The notes: generated by a model from the sequence alone, not told the origin. DNA of 64,000 nt from Mucilaginibacter rubeus (GCF_003286415.2 NZ_CP043450.1:7068001-7132000); one strand, 5' to 3'; counted from the stretch's first letter, positions 1 through 9,443 are shown. Made by a program: numbers and translations.

Positions 1-63
1 GGCAATTAGTCCCCTCTTTTATTTTATCAATCAAAATTATTCAGTCAAAAACACCGGTGGGTA

Positions 64-528
64 ATGAATATTGAAAAAAGGGTAAAAGAACTGGTAGAAG
101 AGAAAATAGCAGATAAGCCAAACCTGTTTATAGTGGATATTAAAATGCACTCGAATGGTAAGCTGATTATTCTGCTTGATGGCGATAACGGTATCGGCAT
201 TGATGAATGTGTACAGGTAAGCAGGCACGTTGGTTTCCATCTGGAAGAGGAAAACGTGATTGAAACGGCTTATAACCTGGAAGTATCGTCGCCGGGTATT
301 GATTTTCCGCTGTCATCGCCAAGGCAATACGCCAAAAATGTTGGCCGTAACCTGGGCATTAAAATGAAAGATGGGGCAAAACGTGAAGGCATATTAACCG
401 GCCTTACCGAGGATGCTATCACCATTGAAGAAAAAGTAAAAGAAAAAGGGAAAAAAGCGCAGGTTATTGAAAGCGTTATCCCAATGGAGCAAATAACAGA
501 AACAAAGGTTTTAATATCATTTAAGTAA
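64..528 (+). CDS. rimP: Ribosome maturation factor RimP
   Basis: Cytoplasmic assembly factor that binds the maturing 30S subunit. The 154-residue length is normal for the family. The signature SSPGIDFPL, starting near residue 75, closely matches the SSPGLDRPL motif that joins the N-terminal alpha/beta domain to the SH3-like C-terminal domain. The stop is followed 2 bp later by nusA, and infB comes next; rimP-nusA-infB is one of the most conserved bacterial gene orders, which supports the call strongly. The ATG follows a purine-poor leader without an obvious Shine-Dalgarno site, which is usual in Bacteroidota. The promoter is probably upstream of the window. Confidence 0.96.
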   Translation: MNIEKRVKELVEEKIADKPNLFIVDIKMHSNGKLIILLDGDNGIGIDECVQVSRHVGFHLEEENVIETAYNLEVSSPGIDFPLSSPRQYAKNVGRNLGIKMKDGAKREGILTGLTEDAITIEEKVKEKGKKAQVIESVIPMEQITETKVLISFK

Positions 529-530
529 AA

Positions 531-1766
531 ATGAGCAATATTAATTTAATTGATTCTTTTCAGGAATTTAAAGATTTCAAGAACATTGACCGCCCTACCA
601 TGATGAGCGTACTGGAAGACGTTTTCAGAAGCATGATCAGGAAAAAGTACGGTACGGACGAAAATTGCGACGTAATTGTTAACACCGATAATGGTGACTT
701 GGAAATCTGGCGTACACGTAAAGTTATGGAAGATGGCTTTAGCGAAGACGATGACCTGGAGATTGAACTTGCCGAAGCACACCTTTATGACGCCGACCTT
801 GAAGTTGGTGATGATTATATTGAACAGATCACTTTAGAAAGCTTTGGCCGCCGCGCTATTTTAGCTGCACGTCAAACGCTGGTATCAAAGATTCTGGAAT
901 TAGAGAAAGACGAGATCTTCAAAAAATATAAAGACCGCGTAGGTGAAATTGTTACCGGCGAGGTTTACCAGGTTTGGAAAAAAGAAACTTTGGTACTTGA
1001 TGACGAAGGTAATGAACTGTTGCTGCCTAAAACAGAGCAGATCCCGGCCGACTACTTTAAGAAAGGTGACAGTGTTAAAGCTGTTGTATCTAAGGTAGAT
1101 ATGCTGAACAGCAACCCTAAAATCATCATTTCACGTACAGCGCCGGAGTTTTTACAACGTTTGTTTGAGCTTGAGGTTCCTGAGATTTTTGATGGTTTAA
1201 TTACCATCAAAAAAATTGTACGCGAGCCGGGCGAACGTGCTAAAGTAGCGGTAGAATCATATGATGACCGTATTGATCCGGTTGGTGCCTGCGTAGGTAT
1301 GAAAGGTTCACGTATTCACGGCATTGTACGTGAGTTGAAGAATGAAAATATCGACGTTATCAACTTTACCAATAACGTTCAGTTATATATCCAGCGTGCA
1401 TTATCACCTGCCAAAATCACCTCTATTAAATTAGATGATGAGAAAAAGACAGCTGCTGTGTACTTAAAGCCCGACCAGGTATCATTAGCTATTGGCAGGG
1501 GCGGACACAACATTAAGTTGGCAGGAAAATTGACTGGCTACGAAATTGATGTTTACCGTGAAGCCGATGAGCATGACGAAGATGTGGACATTGAAGAATT
1601 TTCAGACGAAATTGATAGCTGGATCCTTGATGAATTTAAACGCATTGGTTTGGATACAGCAAAATCAGTACTGGCCTTAACCGTTGGTGAATTGGTAAAA
1701 CGCACCGATTTAGAGGAAGAAACTGTAAAAGAAGTGCTATCAATTTTGAATGCGGAGTTTGAATAA
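531..1766 (+). CDS. nusA: Transcription termination/antitermination factor NusA
   Basis: Binds RNA polymerase and nascent RNA to control pausing, termination and antitermination. In order: N-terminal RNAP-binding domain (about 1-130), S1 domain (about 137-205), KH1 with GMKGSRIHGIV near residue 256 and KH2 with SLAIGRGGHNIKLAG near residue 318. A short acidic segment and one helical C-terminal unit end the protein at 411 residues. It lacks the two long acidic repeats of the gammaproteobacterial protein, which is normal for this phylum. It begins 2 bp after rimP and is followed 66 bp later by infB. Confidence 0.97.
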   Translation: MSNINLIDSFQEFKDFKNIDRPTMMSVLEDVFRSMIRKKYGTDENCDVIVNTDNGDLEIWRTRKVMEDGFSEDDDLEIELAEAHLYDADLEVGDDYIEQITLESFGRRAILAARQTLVSKILELEKDEIFKKYKDRVGEIVTGEVYQVWKKETLVLDDEGNELLLPKTEQIPADYFKKGDSVKAVVSKVDMLNSNPKIIISRTAPEFLQRLFELEVPEIFDGLITIKKIVREPGERAKVAVESYDDRIDPVGACVGMKGSRIHGIVRELKNENIDVINFTNNVQLYIQRALSPAKITSIKLDDEKKTAAVYLKPDQVSLAIGRGGHNIKLAGKLTGYEIDVYREADEHDEDVDIEEFSDEIDSWILDEFKRIGLDTAKSVLALTVGELVKRTDLEEETVKEVLSILNAEFE

Positions 1767-1790
1767 GCGTAATAAGCAAAATTAAAATCG

Positions 1791-1798
1791 TATTTTTG
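1791..1798 (+). promoter_or_regulatory. Candidate -7 element of an infB promoter
   Basis: TATTTTTG followed by CACCC fits the Bacteroidota -7 consensus TAnnTTTG and lies 34 bp before the infB ATG. No TTTG box is present at the expected 20-bp spacing upstream. It would give infB a promoter of its own inside the rimP-nusA-infB operon. Confidence 0.4.
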
Positions 1799-1832
1799 CA
1801 CCCAAATAAGCAGAGAAAGTAAGTAATATTAA

Positions 1833-4800
1833 ATGTCAGAAGACAAATCCATAAAATTAATTAAAGCAGTAAAAGAACTGAACATTGGCATGGGTACCCT
1901 TGTCGATTTTTTAGCTACCAAAGGATACAAGGTTGACAAGCATCCTATGGCTAAGCTGGATAACGACATGTACAATGCCCTGTTGAAGGAATTTGCTGTT
2001 GACAAAAGTATTAAGGAGGAAGCTAAGCAGATCAGTATCGGAAAGATAAGGAAAGAAGAGCCTGCTGCACAGTTTCCTGAAAAGCCGGTTGAGAACCGCC
2101 GTTCGCGCGATTTTGAGAACGAAGAGATACTGATCAAGAATACAGGGCACTTTGCACAGCCGCAGGTTGAGAAACCAAAACCGGCCGAGCCTGCTCCGGC
2201 AGCGCAAGCTTCTGCACGTTCTGATGAGCGCAATGACGTATTACCTGGTGTTAAGGTAGTTGGAAAAATTGACCTTAGCAGCCTGAATGCTAAACCACAG
2301 CCACAGGCAGAGAAGCCTGTTGAAAAGCCAGTGGAAGTTGTTAAACAACCAGAGCCTGTTGCTCAGGCACCTGCGCCAACTCCGGCTCCGGCACCAGCCG
2401 AGCCCAAAGTTGAAGCGCCAAAGCCAGTTGCACCGGTTGCGCCCGAACCTCCAAAGGTTGAGGCTCCAAAACCACCGGTAGCTCCTGTTGCACCGCCAGT
2501 TGTTGAAATACCTAAAGCGGAAGAGCCTAAAGCGCCTGCTGCACCTGTTGTTGAAAAAGCACCGGTTGTAACACCTCCGGCTGCTGCTGAAACACCGGCC
2601 GCACCGGCACATGACGAAAGCCAGGAGCCGGATGTAATTCGTGCCAAGGCCGAGCGTTTAACAGGTCCAAACATTATTGGTAAGATCCAGTTGCCGGTTA
2701 ACGCGCCAAAACGCAATCCGGTAGCTTCGTCAAATGCAAATAATAATAATTCGGCCGATCATAAACGCAAACGTAAGCGTAAAGATAACCAGGGCAATCC
2801 GCAGCAAGGCGGTGGCAACCATCAACATGGCCAGCAGCAAGGCGGCGGGGGAAATCACCCTCAAGGCCAGGGCCAGCAGCCAAGTGGTGGTGGTACCATT
2901 AACCCTAATCGTCCGGATTTCAGGAACCGTACACACGGTGCTCCTGGCAATAGCGGGCCAAATCAGGGTGGCGGTGGTCATCACGGTGGCGGCGGTAACC
3001 GTCCGGATTTCAGGAACAACAGGAATAACCCTCCTCAACATTCTACTCCGAAGGAAGAACCTTCAGAAAAGGATATACAAGACCAGATTAAGGCTACACT
3101 TGCACGCTTAAGCGGTGCGGGTAAGTCGGGTAAATTTGCACAGCGTGCTAAATTCCGTCGTCAAAAACGTGATGACGTTGCTGCAAGTGCCGAAGAACTG
3201 GCAATGGAACAGGAACTTCAATCAAAAGTATTGAAGGTTACCGAGTTCGTAACAGCAAACGAGCTGGCAAGCATGATGGATGTATCTGTAACCCAGATTA
3301 TATCTACCTGTATGAGCCTGGGTATGTTCGTTTCGATCAACCAAAGGCTTGATGCCGAAACACTTTCAATTGTGGCCGACGAGTTTGGCTACCAGGTTGA
3401 ATTTGTGAAGCCTCAGGATGAGGAAGCCAACCTTGACCAGCCAGATGATCCGGCCGATTTAGTGACACGTGCGCCAATCGTAACCATCATGGGCCACGTT
3501 GACCATGGTAAAACCTCATTACTGGATTTTATCCGCAAAACCAACGTAATAGGCGGCGAAGCGGGTGGTATAACCCAGCACATTGGTGCTTACGAGGTAA
3601 CATTGCCTGATAATAAAGGTAAGATCACCTTCCTGGATACACCGGGTCACGAAGCGTTTACCGCGATGCGTGCAAGGGGTGCACAGGTTACAGATATTGT
3701 AATTATAGTGATAGCTGCCGATGACAGCGTGATGCCGCAAACCCGCGAGGCGATAAACCACGCGCAGGCTGCAGGTGCGCCAATCATCTTCGCTTTCAAC
3801 AAAATTGATAAGCCAGGTGCCAATGCCGATAAGGTAAGGGAACAATTATCGGCCATGAATATTTTGGTTGAAGAGTGGGGCGGTAAATACCAGTCGCAGG
3901 AAATTTCGGCCAAAACCGGCTTAAATGTTGACCTGTTATTGGAAAAAGTATTGCTTGAAGCCGAATTGCTTGAACTGAAAGCTAACCCTAACAAACGTGC
4001 CGTAGGTACTGTTATTGAGGCTGCTTTAGATAAAGGCCGTGGTATTGTTACTACAATCCTGGTACAGGCAGGTCGCTTAAAAGTGGGCGATCCGATATTG
4101 GCAGGTTGCTATAGCGGTCGTGTAAAAGCGTTAACCAACGAACGTGGTCAGCGTGTTGACTCCGCAGGACCTTCAACACCGGTACAGGTATTGGGTATGC
4201 AGGGCGCACCAACAGCAGGCGATAAGTTCAATGCGCTTGAAAGCGAAGTTGAAGCACGTGAAATTGCCAACAAACGTTTACAGTTACAACGTGAGCAGGG
4301 CTTACGTACGCAGAAACACATCACGCTTGATGAAATCGGCCGTCGTTTGGCAGTAGGTAACTTCAAGGAGCTTAACATCATTGTTAAAGGTGACGTGGAT
4401 GGTTCTATCGAGGCCTTGTCAGATTCATTACTGAAACTGTCAACCGAGCAGATCCAGGTGAATATCATCTCGAAAGCGGTAGGTCAGATCTCCGAATCAG
4501 ACGTATTGCTGGCATCGGCATCTGATGCGATCATCATCGGTTTCCAGGTACGCCCATCAGGTGGTGCCCGTAAATTGGCCGAAGCAGAGCAGATTGATAT
4601 CAGGCTATACTCAATCATCTACGACGCGATCAACGAGATCAAAGCGGCGATGGAAGGTATGCTTGCTCCAACCTTTGAAGAGAAGATTGTGGCTAACGTT
4701 GAGATCCGCGAAACCTTCAAGATCAGCAAGGTGGGTACTATTGCAGGTTGTATGGTGCTTGATGGTAAAATTAACCGTAACAGCAAGATTCGTATCATCC

Positions 4801-4979
4801 GTGATGGTGTGGTGATCTACACCGGCGAGCTGGCTTCACTGAAACGCTTTAAAGACGACGTGAAAGAAGTAAGTGCAGGTTACGAGTGCGGTTTGAACAT
4901 CAACAACTTTAACAACATTGAAGTAGGCGATATCGTTGAAGCATACGAAAACGTAGAAGTTAAACGTAAGCTGTCATAA
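1833..4979 (+). CDS. infB: Translation initiation factor IF-2
   Basis: GTPase that places initiator tRNA on the 30S subunit and promotes subunit joining. An IF2-N helical domain occupies residues 1-60. A long Pro/Ala/Lys/Glu-rich linker (about 115-270) follows, then a Gly/Asn/His/Gln-rich stretch (about 300-400) and a second IF2-N-like domain (about 465-520). The G domain starts near residue 550 with GHVDHGKTSLLDF, then DTPGHEAF and NKID, followed by domains II, III and IV. At 1048 residues it is long for IF-2; the extra length is all in the low-complexity linker. The linker generates many spurious overlapping reading frames on both strands. Confidence 0.97.
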   Translation: MSEDKSIKLIKAVKELNIGMGTLVDFLATKGYKVDKHPMAKLDNDMYNALLKEFAVDKSIKEEAKQISIGKIRKEEPAAQFPEKPVENRRSRDFENEEILIKNTGHFAQPQVEKPKPAEPAPAAQASARSDERNDVLPGVKVVGKIDLSSLNAKPQPQAEKPVEKPVEVVKQPEPVAQAPAPTPAPAPAEPKVEAPKPVAPVAPEPPKVEAPKPPVAPVAPPVVEIPKAEEPKAPAAPVVEKAPVVTPPAAAETPAAPAHDESQEPDVIRAKAERLTGPNIIGKIQLPVNAPKRNPVASSNANNNNSADHKRKRKRKDNQGNPQQGGGNHQHGQQQGGGGNHPQGQGQQPSGGGTINPNRPDFRNRTHGAPGNSGPNQGGGGHHGGGGNRPDFRNNRNNPPQHSTPKEEPSEKDIQDQIKATLARLSGAGKSGKFAQRAKFRRQKRDDVAASAEELAMEQELQSKVLKVTEFVTANELASMMDVSVTQIISTCMSLGMFVSINQRLDAETLSIVADEFGYQVEFVKPQDEEANLDQPDDPADLVTRAPIVTIMGHVDHGKTSLLDFIRKTNVIGGEAGGITQHIGAYEVTLPDNKGKITFLDTPGHEAFTAMRARGAQVTDIVIIVIAADDSVMPQTREAINHAQAAGAPIIFAFNKIDKPGANADKVREQLSAMNILVEEWGGKYQSQEISAKTGLNVDLLLEKVLLEAELLELKANPNKRAVGTVIEAALDKGRGIVTTILVQAGRLKVGDPILAGCYSGRVKALTNERGQRVDSAGPSTPVQVLGMQGAPTAGDKFNALESEVEAREIANKRLQLQREQGLRTQKHITLDEIGRRLAVGNFKELNIIVKGDVDGSIEALSDSLLKLSTEQIQVNIISKAVGQISESDVLLASASDAIIIGFQVRPSGGARKLAEAEQIDIRLYSIIYDAINEIKAAMEGMLAPTFEEKIVANVEIRETFKISKVGTIAGCMVLDGKINRNSKIRIIRDGVVIYTGELASLKRFKDDVKEVSAGYECGLNINNFNNIEVGDIVEAYENVEVKRKLS

Positions 4980-5000
4980 CAATAGCAGCTTTAAAATATG

Positions 5001-5034
5001 AAAGGGCTTATCTGAAAAAGATGAGCCCTTTTTT
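5001..5034 (+). terminator. Intrinsic terminator after infB
   Basis: A stem of AAAGGGCTTATCT paired with AGATGAGCCCTTT across a short A-rich loop, followed by a run of T, sits 22 bp after the infB stop. It ends the rimP-nusA-infB transcript. Confidence 0.85.
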
Positions 5035-5108
5035 GTTGGGGGGGATCGCTAAACTTCGACCAGAGCGATTGTCGGGAAAATGAAAGTTACCCGGAAAACA
5101 ACTAAAAC

Positions 5109-5207
5109 TATGTCATTGCGAGCGCAGCGTGGCAATCTCGTAGCCAATGCATATCCGAAGCTGCATAGCTACGAGATTGCTTCGTCGTTCCTCCTCGCAA
5201 TGACATA
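5109..5207. repeat. Palindromic repeat, divergent copy of the GTCATTGCGAG family
   Basis: The 14-bp outer arms TATGTCATTGCGAG and CTCGCAATGACATA are perfectly complementary. An inner stem (AATCTCGTAG against CTACGAGATT) makes the 99-bp element fold back on itself. The outer arm is shared with the elements at 17641, 43379, 47255 and 57398, but the middle is different, so it is a separate subfamily. It has no coding capacity. Confidence 0.7.
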
Positions 5208-5654
5208 ACTTTTAAACCAACATGCTCAGCAATTCCTCATCTTCCCAACACCAGTAAGAGCAGGGCGAAGTTTAGCAACAACGTAACTTTGCCCTGAGAT
5301 GACAATATTTTGTCAGTGTTCAATTTTCGAAAACAGGGTGTTCAATTTTTTAAGCTGAAATTTTGTAAGTCATTGGTTATCAACGCTTAATTGTTCATCG
5401 TGATTGGTTTTGGATTTTCAATGAACTATAAACGACTGATTATCAGTAGTTTGTTTTTTTAGAAAAAAACTCGCTTGTTCACACTTTCAAAGTTGAACAT
5501 CAACAAGGGAATATGCATTGGCCTGGGTGCACAATTGCAAAGACAATATCCGGCATTATCATATGTCATGTAACTCTGGCCAAAGACCTTAGTAATTAAT
5601 CCCATGTAACAAATTTGTTAACGCAATATATTCCCGATTTTAATTTATAATAAA
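5208..5654 (+). other. Non-coding region before the M28 peptidase with clustered TGTTCA sites
   Basis: No convincing gene is present. A 12-bp hairpin (CAGGGCGAAGTT at 5261-5272 against AACTTTGCCCTG at 5285-5296, one mismatch) opens the stretch. GTGTTCAATTTT then occurs twice, at 5316-5327 and 5338-5349, exactly 22 bp apart. More TGTTCA/TGAACA-like half-sites follow near 5392, 5470 and 5490. A sigma-54-like element lies at 5524. The arrangement looks like an enhancer region, but no known family was recognised. Confidence 0.4.
5524..5539 (+). promoter_or_regulatory. Sigma-54-like -24/-12 element
   Basis: TGGGTGCACAATTGCA has GG and GC separated by exactly 10 bp and ends in TTGCA, so it fits the sigma-54 layout TGGCACG-N4-TTGCA at the invariant positions; the CACG block is not conserved. 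It lies 150 bp before the peptidase ATG and just downstream of the clustered TGTTCA sites. Confidence 0.35.
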
Positions 5655-5662
5655 TAGGTTTG
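5655..5662 (+). promoter_or_regulatory. Candidate -7 element for the M28 peptidase
   Basis: TAGGTTTG matches TAnnTTTG and lies 27 bp before the chosen ATG at 5690. It overlaps the TTG at 5660 that would give a longer open frame, which argues against that upstream start. No clear -33 box was seen. Confidence 0.45.
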
Positions 5663-5689
5663 TTACTAACTGATCTTATTATTTATTAT

Positions 5690-7249
5690 ATGAAATTAAA
5701 ACTACTCTTTTCGTGTTTAATTACGGCGGGTATTGCAGTACCCGCATTGGCACAGGAACCTGTTGACGCGGCAATGGTTCAAAAAATCAGGGAAGAAGGC
5801 CTTAGCCATTCCAAAGTAATGGAAACGGCTTTTTACCTTACCGATGTTTCGGGCCCGAGGCTTGCTAACTCGCCCGGCTTAAAACGTGCTCAAAACTGGG
5901 CGGTTAATCAGCTTAAAACCTGGGGCATGGCTAATGCTAAATTAGAAGCCTGGGGTAAATTTGGCAAAGGCTGGGAAGTTCAAAAAAACTATGCGGCTAT
6001 TACCGTTCCTTATTATCACGCCATCATCGCCATACCTAAAGCGTGGACACCTGGCACCAACGGTGTAATTAAAGGCGAAGTAATGCTGCTCAAAGCAGAT
6101 TCGGCAGCCGAGCTTGAACAATACAAAGGTAAGCTTGCCGGCAAAATCGTAATATTTGATACCAAAGCCCCTACAGAGCGTACCTGGAAAGCTGACGCAG
6201 CCCGCTATACCGATGAGGAGCTTGCCGAAATGGCTAAAGCAGCCCCTGCCGCTCCGCGCAGAAATGCTGCTGATCCTAACGCGGCTCAAATGGCGACTTT
6301 CCGTAAGCTCCGTGCTTTCAGGGCAACATTAAGCCAGTTTTTGGTTGATGAAAAAGCCGGGCTGGTATTAAGTCAGGCCCGCGGTACCGATGGTACAGTA
6401 TTTACTACCAACGGCGCTTCATATGCCGATACGGCCAAAGCGGTAGCTCCCGAACTTGAAACCAGTAGCGAAGATTACCAGCGCATTTTACGCCTGCTAA
6501 AAGGCGGTCAGCCGGTACAACTGGAAGCTGATATCAAAACACAATTTATTACCGACGATCTGCAGGGTTATGACGTTGTAGCTGAAATTCCTGGTACAGA
6601 TAAAAAACTGAAAGATCAGGTAGTAATGATTGGTGGTCACCTTGATTCATGGCATGCTGCTACCGGCGCTACAGATAACGCTGCAGGCAGCGCGGTAATG
6701 CTGGAGGCCATGCGTATTTTAAAAGCTATCAACTTTAAACCAAAACGTACAATCCGTATTGCGTTATGGAGCTCAGAAGAGCAGGGCTTATTTGGTTCGC
6801 GTGGTTACGTGGCCAACCACTTCGGCGATCCGAAGACTATGGAGCTAAAACCTGAGCAAGCTAAACTTTCGGCTTATTATAACCTGGATAATGGTACAGG
6901 TAAAATCCGCGGCGTGTATTTGCAGGGCGATTCTGCTGCCGCACCTATCTTTAAAGCATGGCTTGAGCCATTTAAAGATCTTGGCGCCACCACGCTTACC
7001 ATCAGCAATACCGGCGGTACCGACCACCTTTCATTTGACGCTGTAGGCATTCCAGGCTTCCAGTTTATCCAGGATGCTATTGATTATGGTACACGTACCC
7101 ACCACAGCAATCAGGATACTTACGACCGCCTTGTTGAAGATGACCTGAAGCAGGCCGCCACAATTGTAGCATCGTTTGTTTACCATACATCACAACGTGC
7201 CGAAATGATTCCGCGTAAGGCGTTACCAAAACCACAACCGGCAAGGTAA
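5690..7249 (+). CDS. Secreted M28-family zinc aminopeptidase
   Basis: Predicted exported metallopeptidase. The start ATG at 5690 opens a clean signal peptide (MKLKLLFSCLITAG..., cleavage after LAQ); an in-frame TTG 30 bp upstream would spoil it. A PA-like insert lies in the first half (about residues 110-290). The M28 catalytic domain shows GGHLDSW (His near 317, Asp near 319), ATDNAAG (Asp near 329), the SSEEQGL glutamates and the late HHSNQDTYD histidine, so the co-catalytic zinc site looks complete. The mature protein is about 500 residues. Substrate not predictable; a role in peptide scavenging is likely. The gene stands alone between two terminators. Confidence 0.9.
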   Translation: MKLKLLFSCLITAGIAVPALAQEPVDAAMVQKIREEGLSHSKVMETAFYLTDVSGPRLANSPGLKRAQNWAVNQLKTWGMANAKLEAWGKFGKGWEVQKNYAAITVPYYHAIIAIPKAWTPGTNGVIKGEVMLLKADSAAELEQYKGKLAGKIVIFDTKAPTERTWKADAARYTDEELAEMAKAAPAAPRRNAADPNAAQMATFRKLRAFRATLSQFLVDEKAGLVLSQARGTDGTVFTTNGASYADTAKAVAPELETSSEDYQRILRLLKGGQPVQLEADIKTQFITDDLQGYDVVAEIPGTDKKLKDQVVMIGGHLDSWHAATGATDNAAGSAVMLEAMRILKAINFKPKRTIRIALWSSEEQGLFGSRGYVANHFGDPKTMELKPEQAKLSAYYNLDNGTGKIRGVYLQGDSAAAPIFKAWLEPFKDLGATTLTISNTGGTDHLSFDAVGIPGFQFIQDAIDYGTRTHHSNQDTYDRLVEDDLKQAATIVASFVYHTSQRAEMIPRKALPKPQPAR

Positions 7250-7270
7250 TAATTACTGATCATACGTCTA

Positions 7271-7302
7271 AAAAGCGACACCTCAACAGTGTCGCTTTTT
7301 TA
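7271..7302 (+). terminator. Intrinsic terminator after the M28 peptidase
   Basis: AAAAGCGACAC pairs perfectly with GTGTCGCTTTT across a 7-nt loop and runs into T residues, 21 bp after the stop. Confidence 0.9.
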
Positions 7303-7461
7303 TTTTAGGTGACTTTATTATTGTCTTTTATTCCTTATTGTTGTGCCTTTGTTTTGTCCTGTTTTGAAGAAAATTGTGTGAAAAACAACTTGTTACTTGT
7401 TTATTTTCCTTAAATAGAGTGTTATACAGGGCGTTAATTTCCATAAACCATTTTAAACAAT

Positions 7462-7469
7462 TAATTTTG
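7462..7469 (+). promoter_or_regulatory. Candidate -7 element for the ECF sigma gene
   Basis: TAATTTTG matches TAnnTTTG and lies only 8 bp before the ATG, so the leader would be very short. A weak TTTC sits where the TTTG box is expected. Confidence 0.4.
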
Positions 7470-7477
7470 TATGTTTA

Positions 7478-8047
7478 ATGAACCTATTTATAAAACCCAA
7501 AAAACCAGGGCAATCAACAGACGAGGAACTACTTAGTGATTATCGCGCAAGCGGTAACCTAACTGTTTTGGGCAACTTATATGAAAGATATATGTCCCTT
7601 ATTTATGGCGTTTGCCTTAAATATCTGAAAGATGAGGAATTGGCTAAGGATGCTGTAATGGGCATTTTTGAGGAACTGGTTGATAAGGTTAAAAAGCATG
7701 AAATTAACCAGTTCAGAAATTGGGTTTATGTACTTGGGCGCAATTATTGTTTGATGCAATTGCGGAGCGGTAAAAAGATGGAGCTGGTTAATTTAGAAGA
7801 GGTTATGGAATTTACCCCTTTGCTGCATCCTGAAGATAATAACAGGGAAGAGGCTTTGAAAGCTTTGGAAAATTGTATTGCAGGCTTAGCCGGCGGGCAA
7901 AAACAAAGTATCGACCTGTTTTATTTAAAAGAGAAGTGTTATAAAGAAATTGCCGAAATAACGGGATATACTTTAAATGAGGTGAAGAGCTATATCCAGA
8001 ACGGTAAAAGGAATTTGAAAATTTGCCTCGAGCGGAACAGTGCATAG
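7478..8047 (+). CDS. ECF-type RNA polymerase sigma factor
   Basis: Sigma-70 family protein of 189 residues. Region 2 lies at about residues 30-95 (YGVCLKYLKDEELAKDAVM, then a tryptophan-containing RNWVYVLGRNYCL segment). Region 4 is a helix-turn-helix at about 135-185 (FYLKEKCYKEIAEITGYTLNEVKSYIQNG). It directs RNA polymerase to an unknown regulon. The stop overlaps the next gene by 8 bp, and the product of that gene has a membrane segment like an anti-sigma partner. Autoregulation of the pair is plausible but not shown. Confidence 0.9.
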   Translation: MNLFIKPKKPGQSTDEELLSDYRASGNLTVLGNLYERYMSLIYGVCLKYLKDEELAKDAVMGIFEELVDKVKKHEINQFRNWVYVLGRNYCLMQLRSGKKMELVNLEEVMEFTPLLHPEDNNREEALKALENCIAGLAGGQKQSIDLFYLKEKCYKEIAEITGYTLNEVKSYIQNGKRNLKICLERNSA

Positions 8048-9443
8048 TACAAAGGCAAACATATTGCAAATACAGAAGTATCTCAACGGAGAGCTTGATG
8101 CCCGTGCTATGCATAAGCTTGAAATGGAGGCACTAAACGACCCTTTTTTGATGGATGCACTGGAAGGATATGAAAACATGGGGACAAGTCAACAGTTAAA
8201 TCTTGCTGATCTTACAACGAGGTTGCAGCAGCGTACAGAAGAAAGAAAAGGCCGTGTAATACCATGGACTGTTTGGCCCATAGCGGCTTCGGTTTTAATT
8301 GCTTTAAGTTTGGGCGGCCTTTATCTTAACAGATCCCCTAAACCGGAACTTCAAAGCAATAGTATTTCAGAAAATAAAAACTCGACCCCACCTTTGGTAG
8401 CTGCCACCGATACGATAAAGACAGCTGATACGGTTAAAAAGACTAATACAAATCCGGTTGGAACGGTGCAGGCGCCTTTAATTGCAGTGAGTAAAAAGCC
8501 GAGAAAAGGAAAACTTTCAGCTAATGCGCTTTATCAGCAAGACATTTCGGCTGCCGATAATAAAACTGCTTCAAATAATGTTGTTCCGCCGGCAGGCAGC
8601 AATGCGCTGGTGGCTCCGGCAGAACCGGTTGCACCTGCTAAAGACAAAGATGTATTAAAAGAGGCACCAGCAGCTGGTTTAAGTGAAAGGATTGTATTTG
8701 GATATACTGCCCCGCTTAGTCAAAAAGACTCGTCAAAATCTGATGCTATATCGTTAAGGGCTAATACAACTGTTGCTAAATCAAAAGGCCCACTGCAATT
8801 TAAACTTCCCGGAAAAGTTGACGGTGTTACATCATCACCAGCCCCCGGTTATAATAATAAAGCCGCGGCCGAGTCTTTGTACATTGCCGGCACCATTATT
8901 TCAAGAGATGACGGCTCGCCTTTAATTGGCGCTGCCATCAGGATAAAAGGTACCAACCGGAGTACTGTAACTGATGTAAACGGAAAATTTGCACTCAGCT
9001 CGCCGGATAACAAAGCCACGCTTGATGTTGTTTATATTGGTTACGAACCAAGGCAGGTTAGTGCCACCCGCGGCGACAGCGTTAAAGTAGCGCTTAAGCC
9101 AGATTCAAGGGCTTTATCCGAGGTTGTTGTAACTAATCCTAAACCGGATGACAATAGCGAGGTAAGCGTCACGGCAGCACATCCGCAAATGGGTTGGGGC
9201 AGTCTGAAAAAATATCTACAAACAAATGCGGTATTACCAGACGGAACTACGGGAACTGTGACGGTAACATTTACGGTATTCCCAAGTGGTATAACTGATG
9301 AGTTTAGTGTAAAAAAAGGTCTGAATGAAACGGCAGACCAGAAAGCCATTGAGCTCATTAAAAATGGCCCATCATGGGTTGGAAGCACCAATAATAAACC
9401 GGAAGTTGTTACGGTGAAAGTAAAGTTCCAAAAGCAGAAATAA
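8040..9443 (+). CDS. Membrane protein with CarboxypepD_reg-like and TonB C-terminal domains, probable anti-sigma partner
   Basis: Starts at GTG 8040, overlapping the sigma gene by 8 bp, so the two are probably translationally coupled. Residues 1-75 are cytoplasmic (KYLNGELDARAMHKLEMEA, a stretch common at the start of Bacteroidota sigma-linked membrane proteins). One transmembrane helix spans about 76-95. A Pro/Ala/Lys-rich periplasmic linker reaches residue 270, followed by a CarboxypepD_reg-like beta sandwich (about 280-350, with GAAIRIKGTNRSTVTDVNG) and a TonB_C domain (about 375-465). It may link an envelope signal to the sigma factor. No zinc-binding anti-sigma motif is visible. Confidence 0.75.
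   Translation: MHSTKANILQIQKYLNGELDARAMHKLEMEALNDPFLMDALEGYENMGTSQQLNLADLTTRLQQRTEERKGRVIPWTVWPIAASVLIALSLGGLYLNRSPKPELQSNSISENKNSTPPLVAATDTIKTADTVKKTNTNPVGTVQAPLIAVSKKPRKGKLSANALYQQDISAADNKTASNNVVPPAGSNALVAPAEPVAPAKDKDVLKEAPAAGLSERIVFGYTAPLSQKDSSKSDAISLRANTTVAKSKGPLQFKLPGKVDGVTSSPAPGYNNKAAAESLYIAGTIISRDDGSPLIGAAIRIKGTNRSTVTDVNGKFALSSPDNKATLDVVYIGYEPRQVSATRGDSVKVALKPDSRALSEVVVTNPKPDDNSEVSVTAAHPQMGWGSLKKYLQTNAVLPDGTTGTVTVTFTVFPSGITDEFSVKKGLNETADQKAIELIKNGPSWVGSTNNKPEVVTVKVKFQKQK

Noticed and set aside
2241..3111. Several open frames of 60-125 codons on both strands inside infB
   Set aside because: Caused by the repetitive linker of IF-2; none has a family motif.
5261..5296. Possible riboswitch (the CTGAGA string recalled a thi-box)
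   Set aside because: No other conserved TPP element blocks; only a simple hairpin is present.
5660..5689. TTG start for the M28 peptidase
   Set aside because: It overlaps the -7 element and places ten residues in front of a good signal peptide.
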